64,000 nucleotides of DNA from Bremerella sp. JC817 (GTDB lineage Bacteria > Planctomycetota > Planctomycetia > Pirellulales > Pirellulaceae): contig NZ_JBFEFG010000267.1 of NCBI RefSeq assembly GCF_040718835.1, positions 603,501 through 667,500 on the forward strand, given 5' to 3'. Position numbers and translations under genes: made by a program. This document shows positions 46,552 through 56,032 of the stretch, one piece after another. The first letter of the stretch is position 1. Every line of letters starts with the position of its first letter. The notes under the pieces are model-generated. The model saw only the letters and a program-made list of their open reading frames with translations. It ran no database searches and was not told the origin of the DNA.

Positions 46552-48177
46552 ATGGTTCATCGCGGCGGGTACTTCGACTGCATCGTCATTGGTGCAGGCC
46601 ACAACGGCTTGATCACCGCTGCTTACCTGGCCAAGGCTGGAAAGAAAGTCGCCGTCCTCGAACGCCGCCATGTCCTGGGGGGCTGCTCGACCACGGAAGA
46701 ACTTTGGCCTGGCTTCAAGGTCTCGACCGCTTCTTACGTCGTCAGCTTGCTGCTGCCGGAGATCATCCGCGACCTGAAGCTGAAGCAGAATGGCTTGAAG
46801 ATTCTGCCGCGTGATCCCGCCTCGTTCACGCCGACGGACGATGGCCGCTATTTACTGCTGGGGCACGACGTTAACTCGAACGCGCAGCAGATCGCCAAGT
46901 TCAGCCAGAAAGACGCCGAAGCGTATCCGAAGTACAACGAACTGCTCGAGCGAATTGCCGCGGTCGTCGAACCAATCTTGATGCAGACGGCGCCAGACCC
47001 GCTGCCGATGCCCAAAGATTGGCGGAGCGTCCCACTCACCAAACGGCTTCGCGATACGTCGCGACTGTGGAATTTCTATCAGACCTTTGGCAAGCTGGGG
47101 GGCGAAATCCCGGAGGCGATCGAACTGCTGTCCGGTGCCGCTCGGCCGATCCTGGAACGCTGGTTCGAGAGCGAACCGCTTCGAGCAACCCTTGCCACTG
47201 ACGCGATCATCGGGGCATTCGCTTCGATTTCGGCACCTGGCACGGCATATGTGCTGCTCCACCATGTGATGGGAGAAGCAGGCGGCAAACGCGGCGTCTG
47301 GGGCTTTGTCGAAGGGGGCATGGGTGGCATCGCCACGGCGTTGTCCAAGACCTGCGAAGAGCTCGGCGTGACGATCGTGCGAGAAGCCCCCGTCGAGAAG
47401 ATTCTGGTGGGCAATCGCGGCGCGGAAGGTGTTCAATTGGTCGATGGCACCAGCTACGAAGCGAAGGTGGTCGCGTCGAGCGTCGATGCGAATCTCACGT
47501 TCCGCAAGTTCCTGACGCCGAACCAACTGCCGCCTGAGTTCCTACGAGCGATCTCGAACATCGACTACGCTTCGGCATCGGCGAAGATCAACCTCGCCCT
47601 GGCCGAGCCTCCGCAGTTCACCGCATTCCCCGGCGAAGGCATCAGCCCGCTGCATCATGGCACGATGCACATTTCGCCGACGATGGACTATATCGAACGT
47701 GCCTACGACGACGCCAAGTATGGTCGCCCGAGCCAGGCACCGATCCTGGAAATGACGATGCCCACGTCGGTCGACAAAACAATCGCTCCTGATGGCAAGC
47801 ACATCTTGTCGATCTTCGTGCAGTATGCCCCATATAAACTTCGCGATGCCAACTGGGACGACATCAAAGAATCGTTCGCCGACACGTGCATCGCCAAGAT
47901 TGCCGAGTACGCCCCGAACGTCCCTGGTGCGATCATGCATCGCCAGGTTCTTTCGCCGCTGGATCTCGAGCGAACCTATGGGTTGACTGGCGGCAACATT
48001 ATGCAGGGTGCCATGAACTTCAATCAGCTCTTCGCGATGCGGCCAGTGCCAGGTTGGGCCGATCACCGTACGCCGGTGCGTGGCTTGTACCTTTGCGGTG
48101 CGGCCAGTCATCCTGGTGGCGGCGTGATGGGTGCCTGCGGAAAGAACGCGGCGGTCGAAATCTTACGCGACTTCTAA
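46552..48177 (+). CDS. FAD/NAD(P)-dependent oxidoreductase (PYROXD2/phytoene-desaturase-like)
   Basis: This 541-aa flavoprotein begins with the Rossmann motif CIVIGAGHNGLITAAYLAKAG followed by VLERR. LGGCSTTEELWPGFKVSTAS and the C-terminal GLYLCGAASHPGGGVMGACGKNAA are the hallmarks of the carotenoid-desaturase-like family to which human PYROXD2 and cyanobacterial CRTISO-like proteins belong. Length is normal. Substrate is unknown; no carotenoid genes are close by. It is flanked by the lipoprotein gene (146-nt gap) and a convergent CBM9-like gene (17-nt gap). Confidence 0.92.
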   Translation: MVHRGGYFDCIVIGAGHNGLITAAYLAKAGKKVAVLERRHVLGGCSTTEELWPGFKVSTASYVVSLLLPEIIRDLKLKQNGLKILPRDPASFTPTDDGRYLLLGHDVNSNAQQIAKFSQKDAEAYPKYNELLERIAAVVEPILMQTAPDPLPMPKDWRSVPLTKRLRDTSRLWNFYQTFGKLGGEIPEAIELLSGAARPILERWFESEPLRATLATDAIIGAFASISAPGTAYVLLHHVMGEAGGKRGVWGFVEGGMGGIATALSKTCEELGVTIVREAPVEKILVGNRGAEGVQLVDGTSYEAKVVASSVDANLTFRKFLTPNQLPPEFLRAISNIDYASASAKINLALAEPPQFTAFPGEGISPLHHGTMHISPTMDYIERAYDDAKYGRPSQAPILEMTMPTSVDKTIAPDGKHILSIFVQYAPYKLRDANWDDIKESFADTCIAKIAEYAPNVPGAIMHRQVLSPLDLERTYGLTGGNIMQGAMNFNQLFAMRPVPGWADHRTPVRGLYLCGAASHPGGGVMGACGKNAAVEILRDF

Positions 48178-48194
48178 GATCGTCCGGAATTCGC

Positions 48195-48851
48195 TTAGCG
48201 GCCAACCAGTTCCAGCGTCGACCAGATGCTGGGGTCTTCGTCGATGGGGAACTGCGTGTTGACGCTTTGCGTCTGCCAGCCTAGTTCGCGATCCATCACC
48301 GCGTAGAAGAAGCCAAGCTTGTCGTATTCGCTCGGGTCGTAACCGGTGAGGCTGGTCGCCGGGACGCAGCACTCCAACAAGTAACCATCTTTGGTGAGTG
48401 TTCCTCGGACACGCAAGTCGCCGGGACGAACCGGATTGGCGTTCTCGCGGGCACGGTTGATCAGCAACTGATCGCCCACCGGATTCCGATAGCTAGGGCC
48501 AGCGCCAATCGGCAGAAAGACAAACCGATGGCAGAACCGGGTTGCCCGGTGAACGTTATGCGTGGCCCGCGTATCGATCCAGATCTGAAAGCCATCGCTT
48601 TCATCGACGCGACTTTCACGGCACCACACCGGCTGGCGTTTTCCTGAAACCAGGACCGAGAACGAAACGCCCCGTTCGTTCCAGCCACCACGGACGTCGG
48701 CGAATTGCTTCCGGCTATCAAGCTCGCCAAAACCGCGCAGTTTGTAATCGTCGGTGTAACCCAACGGACGATCGTGCCAGATCTTTTCCCGATAGGTAAA
48801 GGGGACCGAATACTGAAACAGGAAGGATGGAGAGAGGACCGATTTCGCCAT
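48195..48851 (-). CDS. CBM9/DOMON-like beta-sandwich protein of unknown function
   Basis: This 218-aa protein has no signal peptide. The pattern WNERGVSFSVLVSGKRQP, ESDGFQIWIDTRATHNVHRATRFCHRFVFLP and GYLLECCVPATSLTG followed by DKLGFFYAVMDREL is that of the family-9 carbohydrate-binding-like modules found at the ends of planctomycete proteins, such as the one at 56033-59122. As a stand-alone cytoplasmic protein its role is unknown. It converges on the oxidoreductase gene and lies in front of btaB on the same strand with a 99-nt gap. Confidence 0.75.
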   Translation of the reverse strand: MAKSVLSPSFLFQYSVPFTYREKIWHDRPLGYTDDYKLRGFGELDSRKQFADVRGGWNERGVSFSVLVSGKRQPVWCRESRVDESDGFQIWIDTRATHNVHRATRFCHRFVFLPIGAGPSYRNPVGDQLLINRARENANPVRPGDLRVRGTLTKDGYLLECCVPATSLTGYDPSEYDKLGFFYAVMDRELGWQTQSVNTQFPIDEDPSIWSTLELVGR

Positions 48852-48950
48852 TAGCTTTGCTGTTTCGTTCTCTAAAGTTCCGCTGCTCTGACCAGGAATT
48901 GCCTCTTCAACAAGGCGGTGCGTCAGGAAACCTGCTCACTTGCACCAACC

Positions 48951-49685
48951 CTACGCTGCGCGTTTGGTTCCGGTGAAGATGTAGTAGGGAGTCTTGAACC
49001 ACAGCAGGTACGGCACCTTGGCGCGGTTCTCTTCCAGTTTGGCCGTTTCGAAGTGACGACGCAAATAGGGAAGGTGATCGCGTGACGGAAAGACGTTGTC
49101 CGACGCGAACCAGACCGGCCAGAAGCTACGCGTAAACCATTTGTGTCGCGTCAGTTGATCGTCGGGGAACTTCCGCGAAACATAGAAGTCGACCACACCG
49201 ATTGTTCCGCCTGGCTTCAAGATCCGCAGCGCGTTGTCGATTGCCGCGTACCAGTCAGGAATCATGGTCAACGAATACGAGAAGGTCACGACATCGGCGT
49301 AGCCTTCCTCCGGCGTCCACGTGGTCGCGTCGGCTTCCACCGTTTGGACGCTCGACCAGCCACGCTCTTGAATGCGGTCGTCGCACACCTTCAGCAGCGA
49401 CGAGGCCAGGTCGACCACGTAGGCCTTCTTCAGCTTCGAGATGCGATCGGAAATGAACTCGAGGTTCGATCCGGTTCCGCCACCCATGTCGACCCAGACA
49501 GCGTCCTGGGGCGGATCGATCGAGCGGTACATTTCCTCTCGACCTTTCAGCAGACGCTTACGAAAGTCGTCGTAGGCGCCCGCTTGTCCGCTGTAGAAGC
49601 TATCGAGGCGTTCGGCGTGGTTGTCGCCACGCACCGGCTTCACGGCCAGGTGATAAAGAACTTTGAGATCCGAAGCGAGGCTCAT
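48951..49685 (-). CDS. btaB: Betaine lipid synthase subunit: diacylglyceryl-homoserine N-methyltransferase
   Basis: This 244-aa SAM-dependent methyltransferase should add three methyl groups to diacylglyceryl-homoserine to make the betaine lipid DGTS. I chose the ATG at 49685 because GGAG lies about 7 nt upstream on the minus strand; the GTG at 49697 lacks this. The SAM loop [16 protein letters not shown] near residue 65 has the triple-Gly form typical of BtaB, then [15 protein letters not shown] and [13 protein letters not shown]. It lies 69 nt after btaA on the same strand and is not separated by a clear terminator. The adjacent btaA makes the assignment strong. Confidence 0.9.
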   Translation of the reverse strand: MSLASDLKVLYHLAVKPVRGDNHAERLDSFYSGQAGAYDDFRKRLLKGREEMYRSIDPPQDAVWVDMGGGTGSNLEFISDRISKLKKAYVVDLASSLLKVCDDRIQERGWSSVQTVEADATTWTPEEGYADVVTFSYSLTMIPDWYAAIDNALRILKPGGTIGVVDFYVSRKFPDDQLTRHKWFTRSFWPVWFASDNVFPSRDHLPYLRRHFETAKLEENRAKVPYLLWFKTPYYIFTGTKRAA

Positions 49686-49754
49686 CCGATGCTCCACTAG
49701 TTGCTCGTCATGCCCTCGCCCGGATCGTTTTACCCTGACGAGGGCCGCTAGGTC

Positions 49755-50954
49755 TTAGGCCGCGATGTCCGCGATGCGGAAGGCACCGTACGTGTGGACG
49801 CGATCCTTGACGTGAAGCTCGTCCGCCAGTTCCTGATGGTAGGTCAGCAGTTCACCCACCTGCTTCTTCTGGCCCTTGTGGGTGATCTCGACTTCGTCGA
49901 CGAAGTCGGTATTCAAACCGCCGGTACGCCAGATGATGCGGGCATCTTCCTGACCCTCCATGCGATTGGCAATCGCCTGCCATTCGTTGACCAGGGCAAA
50001 GTACAGCTTGTCGGTTAGCCAGTCCTGGTGATCCAACAGCACCAACCGATGAATCGGATGGTCGTTGTGCTTTTCCAGGAAGTGCTGTACCGAATCGGTA
50101 TGCGTGCTGACCTTATGGACCAACCCATCCTTCAGCTTCTGGAAGTTTTCAGGCTTCAAGTATTCCGGAGAGCAAGTCTCGGTGTACTCGCCGGTCACGT
50201 AGACTCGCCAGAAGTAATTGTCGTGGATTGGCAACTCGGCAAAGACCGCTCGCATGTTGTCCTGGACGAAGTCGACGATGCCGTTGGCATACTGCTTTTC
50301 CAGATGCTCGCGCTGGGCACGTGGCACGCCGACCAGGCTCCAGGTCGTATCGCGGCTCATGGCAAACTTCAGCGGACCAGTCCACAGCTTGCGATCGATC
50401 ACCTCGAAGATCTCGCGTTGCTCGTCGAGCGATTTCGCGTCGAGCAGTTCGAGAACCTGAGGTCGCATCCGCAGCACGTTGTCGACGTACATGTTCACCA
50501 CTTTGGCGAAGGCACCCGACGTTCCGCGGAAGTAGAAGCTGCGGCGTTTGCGGGGGCGGAAGTACTTGATCTTGCGATCCCAGTAACTTCGCGACCATTC
50601 CGGCAGCGAGCTGCGCAGTTGATTCTTGTAAGTCTCTTTGAAGTTCAGCAGTTGGCCTTTCCCGAACATGGAGAAGAAGTCTTCATACTCCAGGTTCTGG
50701 ATGGCTGCTTTCTTCAGATCCAGCAACGCATTTTGTCGTGGATTCATATCGACGGCGTACACATGGTTCGCACCCGCCAGGACATAGTCCAAAGCGTTGC
50801 AGCCGGCCGACGTGATGACCATCACGTTGTGGTGAGGTTGAATCTGCAGGGCGACACGATCAAGACGCGGATCTTCCCAGCAGGTGTTATATACTAAGTT
50901 ATTACGGTGAACGAAGTTAAAGACGCGACCTCGAACCCAGCTAACCAATGCCAT
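49755..50954 (-). CDS. btaA: S-adenosylmethionine:diacylglycerol 3-amino-3-carboxypropyltransferase (DUF3419)
   Basis: This 399-aa protein transfers the 3-amino-3-carboxypropyl group of SAM to diacylglycerol, the first committed step of betaine lipid synthesis. The ATG at 50954 has GAGGG about 6 nt upstream; the GTG at 50996 has no such site. Family features are [15 protein letters not shown] at the start, [15 protein letters not shown] (SAM site), [17 protein letters not shown], and [13 protein letters not shown] and WRTGGL in the C-terminal part. Betaine lipids replace phospholipids when phosphate is scarce in many bacteria, so phosphate control is likely (see upstream region). Confidence 0.93.
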   Translation of the reverse strand: MALVSWVRGRVFNFVHRNNLVYNTCWEDPRLDRVALQIQPHHNVMVITSAGCNALDYVLAGANHVYAVDMNPRQNALLDLKKAAIQNLEYEDFFSMFGKGQLLNFKETYKNQLRSSLPEWSRSYWDRKIKYFRPRKRRSFYFRGTSGAFAKVVNMYVDNVLRMRPQVLELLDAKSLDEQREIFEVIDRKLWTGPLKFAMSRDTTWSLVGVPRAQREHLEKQYANGIVDFVQDNMRAVFAELPIHDNYFWRVYVTGEYTETCSPEYLKPENFQKLKDGLVHKVSTHTDSVQHFLEKHNDHPIHRLVLLDHQDWLTDKLYFALVNEWQAIANRMEGQEDARIIWRTGGLNTDFVDEVEITHKGQKKQVGELLTYHQELADELHVKDRVHTYGAFRIADIAA

Positions 50955-51270
50955 TGCGGCCCTCGAAGATCTAGATCGGGCAAGGATAGGGCTCACCGAA
51001 AGGGTTTACCCCGCCAATCTTCGGTGTCTACGAATCGACACCTCGAAGTAACTCATTGATTGTAGGGGCTTACCCGGCGATCACAAGCAGCGGTGCCGCC
51101 TATTCCCCCTCCCTTTTCCCGCTTCTTACATAAGATTTACCCATTGTCGGGATCTGATCAGACGGCTTTCTCTGGCCCAACAATGGCCCCCCAATGGAAC
51201 CAACTTGGCCGGCAAACCGTGACGAAATCACCGCCAGTGCGACGATGCACTTTCGGTATATTCGCTGGCG
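50955..51270 (-). promoter_or_regulatory. 316-nt region upstream of btaA with repeated YTTACCC motifs
   Basis: No gene is seen. It carries the btaA promoter and the 3' flank of the bufferin operon. TTTACCC at 51005-51011, CTTACCC at 51069-51075 and TTTACCC at 51136-51142 recur on the plus strand. At 51125-51142, CTTACAT and TTTACCC are separated by AAGA, an 11-nt period like a PHO box, although the orientation is opposite to btaA. A PhoB site is possible but the match to CTGTCAT repeats is partial. Confidence 0.3.
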
Positions 51271-52146
51271 TTAAGAACTTATCGCGGCAAAGAACTGCTC
51301 GGTGGCAAATTTCTGGAAGGCGGATGCTATCATCCCTGGCAAATCGTCCGGTTCGCCAAGCTGATTTAAAACGTCTTCGATCGCTTCCCCCACGCTTTGC
51401 GAAGCGGCCAGCCGCGAAATCAACTCGATTTGAAAGTGAGTCAGCGGAACGCGTCGAACCACGAAGTCGCGTCGCGTGAGGGCCAGAAACGATGGAGCCG
51501 CCTCAGGCACATCAGGCTGAGGCTGCGTTCGAGCCCTCGTAAGAAATTCGTTGATCGGAAACGTCAGGCGATGCCAGCGCAGACAAGGCACTACCGTCAG
51601 CCGAGCCTGCCAGAAATCGTCGGGCGAGATCCCTTCCAAATCGGCGGCCGTGATGACCTCTTTCCCTTCGACGCCAGGCCCATCAAAGACGTCGTCGATG
51701 CTGCGTTCGATCGTCGCCAGTTCCACCAGAAAGTGCTCGAAGCCAGGACTTTCCGCCTCGGGACTGGTCTCACGTAGGAACTGCGGAAAGTGATCTCCCA
51801 GGCGATCGAGCGTATAGCTTCGCGAGGGGTACTGCTGCAAATAAGCGATCGCGAACTGGTCGAACAGTTCGTCCCCAACCGTCTGCGCGAAAACAGGGAA
51901 GATCGACTTCAAGCATTCAACCAGCCGGGCATAGTAGGCATTCGCGTAAACTTCCAAACGCTGGATGCTGGTTCGCCTTTGGCTCGGCGTGATGACCGTT
52001 TCGATCTCTTCGGTCGAGACATCGATCAGCCGGCGAGCTTCATTGTCTTCAATTCCCTCGACCACGCCACCGACATGGCTGATGACCGAATGCATCCATT
52101 GCTGCAAGATCGGCAGATCGACAGGCTTCGGTGAATCGCTGGCCAT
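51271..52146 (-). CDS. bufC: BufC-like DUF2063 protein, RiPP-biosynthesis partner
   Basis: This 291-aa protein belongs to the DUF2063 family. It has the N-terminal helical domain (residues about 1-120, with LEVYANAYYARLVECLKSIFPV and EFQFAIAYLQQYPSRSYTL-like AIAYLQQYPSRSYTLDRLGDHF) followed by a beta-rich C-terminal domain. In bufferin and methanobactin-like pathways the DUF2063 partner presents the precursor peptide to the DUF692 oxidase. It is the third gene of the operon, 3 nt after the DUF692 gene, and overlaps nothing downstream. Confidence 0.88.
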   Translation of the reverse strand: MASDSPKPVDLPILQQWMHSVISHVGGVVEGIEDNEARRLIDVSTEEIETVITPSQRRTSIQRLEVYANAYYARLVECLKSIFPVFAQTVGDELFDQFAIAYLQQYPSRSYTLDRLGDHFPQFLRETSPEAESPGFEHFLVELATIERSIDDVFDGPGVEGKEVITAADLEGISPDDFWQARLTVVPCLRWHRLTFPINEFLTRARTQPQPDVPEAAPSFLALTRRDFVVRRVPLTHFQIELISRLAASQSVGEAIEDVLNQLGEPDDLPGMIASAFQKFATEQFFAAISS

Positions 52147-52149
52147 CGA

Positions 52150-53061
52150 CTAGTTCACCTCGTGCTCGATCCGATGAGGCGGATGGGGCACGCGGGTGGA
52201 AGGCTTCGTGACAGGTAGATCGCCTGTGATCGGCTTTCCCTGGATCAACTGCTTGGCCTTCAGCACCTCGGCATGCATCGTATCGAAGTCAGGAATATTG
52301 GCGTCCCACTCCAAAAGCGTCGAAACGCCTCCGGTCCGTTCGTGCGCCAATCGATAAAGCTGCCAGACCGGATCGATCACATGCCCATCGTGGGTATCGA
52401 TGCAGTAGTCCCCCATGTTCGTGTGCCCCGCCAGGTGAAACTGAACGATGCTTTCCCACGGAAGATTTTCGATATACTCGACCGGATCGAAGTCGTGATT
52501 CGCGGCGGAAACGTAAACGTTGTTCACATCCAACAGCAGGCCGCAGCTGGTCTCTTCGGTCAGGGCCGTCAGAAACTCCCACTCCGCCATCGTCGAGTTA
52601 GCGAAGGTCACATAGCTGCTGGGGTCTTCCAGAACGAGCGGCTGCTCCAGGAACTCTTGCACCTGGCAAACACGCTGGGCGACATGCTTGAGCGTCTCTT
52701 CGTTGTACGGAATCGGTAGCAGGTCGTGCGAGTTCTTACCGGCGACTCCGGTCCAGCAAACATGATCCGAGATCCAGCGAGCTCCGATCTCGCCGGACAA
52801 TGTCTTCAGCTTTTGCAGGTACTCGAAATCGAGCGGGTCGGTGCTGCCGATCGAGAGAGATACCCCGTGCATGACGACGGGATATCGTTCGGCAACCTGA
52901 TCGAGGACGTATCGAGGACGTCCTTGCGAGTCGATGTAGTTCTCGGAGATGATCTCGAACCAATCGACCGCCGGCTGCGTTTCGAGAATGTGATGAAAAT
53001 GCGGGGCGCGCAATCCGACCCCTAAACCAAGATTCTCGAAGCCAAGCCGTGGCTGAGGCAT
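52150..53061 (-). CDS. bufB: DUF692 multinuclear iron oxidase (BufB/MbnB-type), RiPP-modifying enzyme
   Basis: This 303-aa TIM-barrel enzyme is expected to oxidise Cys residues in the precursor peptide to heterocycles such as 5-thiooxazoles or oxazolone/thioamide groups. The iron-binding residues stand in the expected series: [68 protein letters not shown] and LLEWDANIP. The length is normal. It lies 16 nt after the precursor gene and 3 nt before the DUF2063 gene, the canonical precursor-B-C order of bufferin operons. Confidence 0.93.
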   Translation of the reverse strand: MPQPRLGFENLGLGVGLRAPHFHHILETQPAVDWFEIISENYIDSQGRPRYVLDQVAERYPVVMHGVSLSIGSTDPLDFEYLQKLKTLSGEIGARWISDHVCWTGVAGKNSHDLLPIPYNEETLKHVAQRVCQVQEFLEQPLVLEDPSSYVTFANSTMAEWEFLTALTEETSCGLLLDVNNVYVSAANHDFDPVEYIENLPWESIVQFHLAGHTNMGDYCIDTHDGHVIDPVWQLYRLAHERTGGVSTLLEWDANIPDFDTMHAEVLKAKQLIQGKPITGDLPVTKPSTRVPHPPHRIEHEVN

Positions 53062-53077
53062 GGTACTGCTTTGGTTC

Positions 53078-53545
53078 CTAAGCGGCGGCTTCCGGAGCAG
53101 GCTTCAGTTCGACGCCCTTTTCCTTCATCCGCTCTTCGAACAGTTCACGGGCCTTCTTCCACATGCCACCAGACATCGGGATGTGGCAACCACCTTTGCC
53201 TTTGCACTCGTTAAAGCCAGGCGTCTTTCCGCAGCCACCTTGCCCCTTGCACTCGTTGCGGCCGCCACAGATGTGATGCTCGATGGTGGCACACGTGCCG
53301 GCACCAGCACATTCGTTGCTTCCCTTGACCCCTTGGCCTTTGCACTCATTCAAGCCGCGGCAGGCATGCTTGGCGACGGTGGAAGTTGCTTCGTCGCCCG
53401 AAGCAGGTTCGGTCGGTTCGGCCGACTCGCCGGTGGTCGCCGGCTTTTCACCACCGCACCCCAAGGCTCCGATCGACATCATGCCACCCAGGGCGGCAGC
53501 AGAGAGTTTATGGAAGTCGCGACGCGAGTAATCCTTGGAAGCCAT
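53078..53545 (-). CDS. bufA2: Cys-rich bufferin precursor (BufA2-like) with Tat-type signal ending in a Cys
   Basis: This 155-aa precursor has an N-terminal [17 protein letters not shown] twin-arginine signal followed by IGALGC, where Cys30 could be a lipid-anchored Cys. Residues about 31-58 are an acidic, Thr/Ser/Pro-rich stretch. The core (residues about 59-121) carries nine more cysteines (62, 68, 79, 85, 93, 99, 105, 114, 120), with repeated six-residue spacing and the units NECKGQG, NECAGAG, NECKGQG and NECKGKG. This is the BufA2 pattern of copper-buffering peptides. The C-terminal tail is helical ([15 protein letters not shown]). The gene is first in the operon. Confidence 0.88.
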   Translation of the reverse strand: MASKDYSRRDFHKLSAAALGGMMSIGALGCGGEKPATTGESAEPTEPASGDEATSTVAKHACRGLNECKGQGVKGSNECAGAGTCATIEHHICGGRNECKGQGGCGKTPGFNECKGKGGCHIPMSGGMWKKARELFEERMKEKGVELKPAPEAAA

Positions 53546-53643
53546 GTGCGGTGTTCTCCCAGATCCGTAATGAGGAAGGTGATCGTGCTTAAGTCGTTAT
53601 CCTAGCCGATTTACCGACACCAGTCTGGTAAGCCAACCCACTC

Positions 53644-54891
53644 TCAGCCAAAAAATTCGACCGAGGTCCGCACGGCATCGGCCAGCTTTTCAACCTCTTC
53701 TCGGGTGTTGTACAGATAGAAGCTGGCGCGAACGCTGGCACTGATTCCCAGCTTCTTATGCAGCGGCAACGTGCAGTGGTGTCCTTCGCGAACCGCGATT
53801 CCCCGGCCATCCAGGAACGTGGCAATGTCGCTGGCCGCCAGACCATCGATCACGAAGCTGACGATCCCAGCCTTCTTCGTCACATCAGGCCCCAAGATCC
53901 GCAGCCCCGGCACGTCGGCCAGCAACTGATGGGCATAGGCCGCCAACGATTGCTCGTGCTGCAGGATCGCGGAAAGACCAACCTTTTCGAGGTATTCAAT
54001 CGCCGGCGTCATTGCGATCGCGTCGGCGATCGGAGGGGTCCCGGCTTCAAACTTGGCTGGCAACATGGCAGGCGTGAAGCGGTCGATCTCCACAATATCG
54101 ATCATGCTGCCACCACCCAAAAATGGTGGCATCTCGTCGAGAATTGACTCTTTGCCGTACAGCACACCCACACCGGATGGACCAAGCATCTTATGCCCGC
54201 TGAAAGCAACGAAGTCGGCGTCCCAGTGCTGGACGTCGATGGCTTCGTGCGGGACCGCCTGAGCGGCGTCGACCAGCACTTTGGCACCAACGGCATGAGC
54301 GGCTTCCACCACGCGGCCGACCGGATTGATCGTTCCCAGAACATTCGAGACCGCCGCCAAGGCCACGACCTTGGTCCGTTCGGTCAGCAGTTTCGGCAGA
54401 AAGTCGAGATCGAGTTGCCCATCTTCGGTGATCGGAATCGCCTTGATGACCGCCCCGGTTCGCTGAGCTAACTGATGCCAGGGAACAAGGTTCGAGTGAT
54501 GCTCCATCTCGGTCAGCAAGATCTCGTCGCCCGTCTGAAGATTGGCGTCGCCCCAACTTCTCGCGACCAGATTGATCCCCATCGTGGTCCCGCTGGTGAA
54601 GATAACCTCGTGCTCGGATGCAGCGTTTAAGAACCGCTGGGTCGACTTCCGAGCGATCTCGAACAGGTCCGTCGACTCACCACTGAGTCGATGCGCCCCG
54701 CGATGCACATTGGCGTAATACCTTTGATAAACATCGGTTAGGCAATCGATCACCGACTCGGGACGCTGGCTGCTTGCCCCGTTATCGAGATAAACGAGCA
54801 GATTGTTCTCGTCATCTACCTGGTGCAGGATGGGGAAATCGGCCCGAATGCGTTCGAGATCCAATTGCGACTCCACGTCGAAAGTGGCCAT
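53644..54891 (-). CDS. sufS: SufS/CsdA-type cysteine desulfurase
   Basis: This 415-aa PLP enzyme takes sulfur from cysteine for Fe-S cluster or other sulfur-containing products. The frame is open from 54987, but the group II desulfurase N-terminus is near ERIRADFPILHQ, so the ATG at 54891 is preferred. Motifs are YLDNGASSQRPESVI, FTSGTTMGINLVA, TEMEHHSNLVPW, VDAAQAVPHEAIDV, the PLP Lys in FSGHKMLGPSGVG and the active Cys at about 373 in REGHHCTLPLHKKLG. No other suf gene is next to it. Confidence 0.93.
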   Translation of the reverse strand: MATFDVESQLDLERIRADFPILHQVDDENNLLVYLDNGASSQRPESVIDCLTDVYQRYYANVHRGAHRLSGESTDLFEIARKSTQRFLNAASEHEVIFTSGTTMGINLVARSWGDANLQTGDEILLTEMEHHSNLVPWHQLAQRTGAVIKAIPITEDGQLDLDFLPKLLTERTKVVALAAVSNVLGTINPVGRVVEAAHAVGAKVLVDAAQAVPHEAIDVQHWDADFVAFSGHKMLGPSGVGVLYGKESILDEMPPFLGGGSMIDIVEIDRFTPAMLPAKFEAGTPPIADAIAMTPAIEYLEKVGLSAILQHEQSLAAYAHQLLADVPGLRILGPDVTKKAGIVSFVIDGLAASDIATFLDGRGIAVREGHHCTLPLHKKLGISASVRASFYLYNTREEVEKLADAVRTSVEFFG

Positions 54892-55002
54892 GAATCGGTG
54901 GTTCTGTTGGGGTTCGATCGCCTTAAAGAAGGCGGCTGATTTTACACATACTTTGGTTATTTTATTCCCCAAGACCCATTCGGACAACGAGCGGTTCGCT
55001 CG

Positions 55003-55983
55003 TCATTTGAGCCGCCAGAAGGTTTCCCACGGAATCTTCAGCTCTTGGCGACGTTTTTCCGTATCACTGGCGAAGCGAGCCGCATCGACCGGATAGCCCG
55101 CCGTTTCGACAATCCCTGGCACCTGATCCGCCCAATATCGGTTGATTGCCTGCATGGCGACTTCGCGGTGAAACTTGGCGTAGATCGAGGCCAACGCGGT
55201 TGGCAGAAAACCTTCCCCTTTCGAGCGAAACTCGATCGTCACCTCGCTCGTTCCAACTTCGCCGTAATAACGACTCACGCCGCGCGACTCTTCCAGAATC
55301 TTCCACCATGTTTCGGGAAAGAAGTGCTGCAGCAGTCCGCCGTAATAGTCGCGCCCGCCATGCTTATCGCAGACGATCCGCACTGCCTGGGGGCCCTGGC
55401 CGGCAACTCGCTCGAGTAGCCGACGCACGAGTCCGAGCGAGGCGTGCGAGAGGACGGTGCTCTTGTTGCCGATCGTAGCAAGCCGCTCGTTGTAAGCTTT
55501 CTCGGTAAGAAAGACGGTGCGAACTTCTTCAACGGTGACCTGGGTTCGCTCGCAACAGTCGGCAAAGCCCGTGGTTCGCTCGGCAATTCTCATGGCGACG
55601 TCGTCGGTCGGCGACGCATGAATCCAACCTTCGTACCAGGGAGCCAGTCCGACCGGCGGGTCGTCGCTCAAATCAGGCTCACACACACCACCCCAGATCG
55701 GGAAGGTATGCGACAAATGCGAACCGGTGGCCCGAACCGCTTCTTCGAGCAGCGACAGATCATTCCGTTTGCCGTAAATCGCCTTCGAGTCGGCAATCGC
55801 CAAGTGCGTTGCCTTCGGCTTGCGGGCGACGACGTCGCCGAGCACGTCGTAAAGATCGACCCTGGCCAGGTCGTCGTGTGTATCTTCGATTCGCCAGAGA
55901 GTGCCGGCGATCACCAGCGGCCCGATGTTTGGGCCGTAGCCTGCTTCGTCGACACCGATCAGATATGCCACACCAATTGCCAT
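55003..55983 (-). CDS. Divergent RNase HII-like protein (planctomycete type)
   Basis: This 326-aa protein is half again as long as usual RNase HII (about 200-220 aa). The N-terminal signature IGVDEAGYGPNIGPLVIAG gives the catalytic Asp12-Glu13 pair; ADSKAIY (Asp65) and VCDKHGGRDYY (Asp206) follow, then ASIYAKFHREVAM, in which Glu274 stands where typical enzymes have Asp. The middle region contains an insertion around residues 90-190. It probably removes ribonucleotides from DNA-RNA hybrids, but catalysis should be tested because the fourth residue differs. It converges on nothing and lies 111 nt from the desulfurase gene. Confidence 0.82.
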   Translation of the reverse strand: MAIGVAYLIGVDEAGYGPNIGPLVIAGTLWRIEDTHDDLARVDLYDVLGDVVARKPKATHLAIADSKAIYGKRNDLSLLEEAVRATGSHLSHTFPIWGGVCEPDLSDDPPVGLAPWYEGWIHASPTDDVAMRIAERTTGFADCCERTQVTVEEVRTVFLTEKAYNERLATIGNKSTVLSHASLGLVRRLLERVAGQGPQAVRIVCDKHGGRDYYGGLLQHFFPETWWKILEESRGVSRYYGEVGTSEVTIEFRSKGEGFLPTALASIYAKFHREVAMQAINRYWADQVPGIVETAGYPVDAARFASDTEKRRQELKIPWETFWRLK

Positions 55984-56032
55984 TTGCGAGAAGGAAACAC
56001 GTGAGAACCTACTCGCTTGGTTCTAGGGGGAT

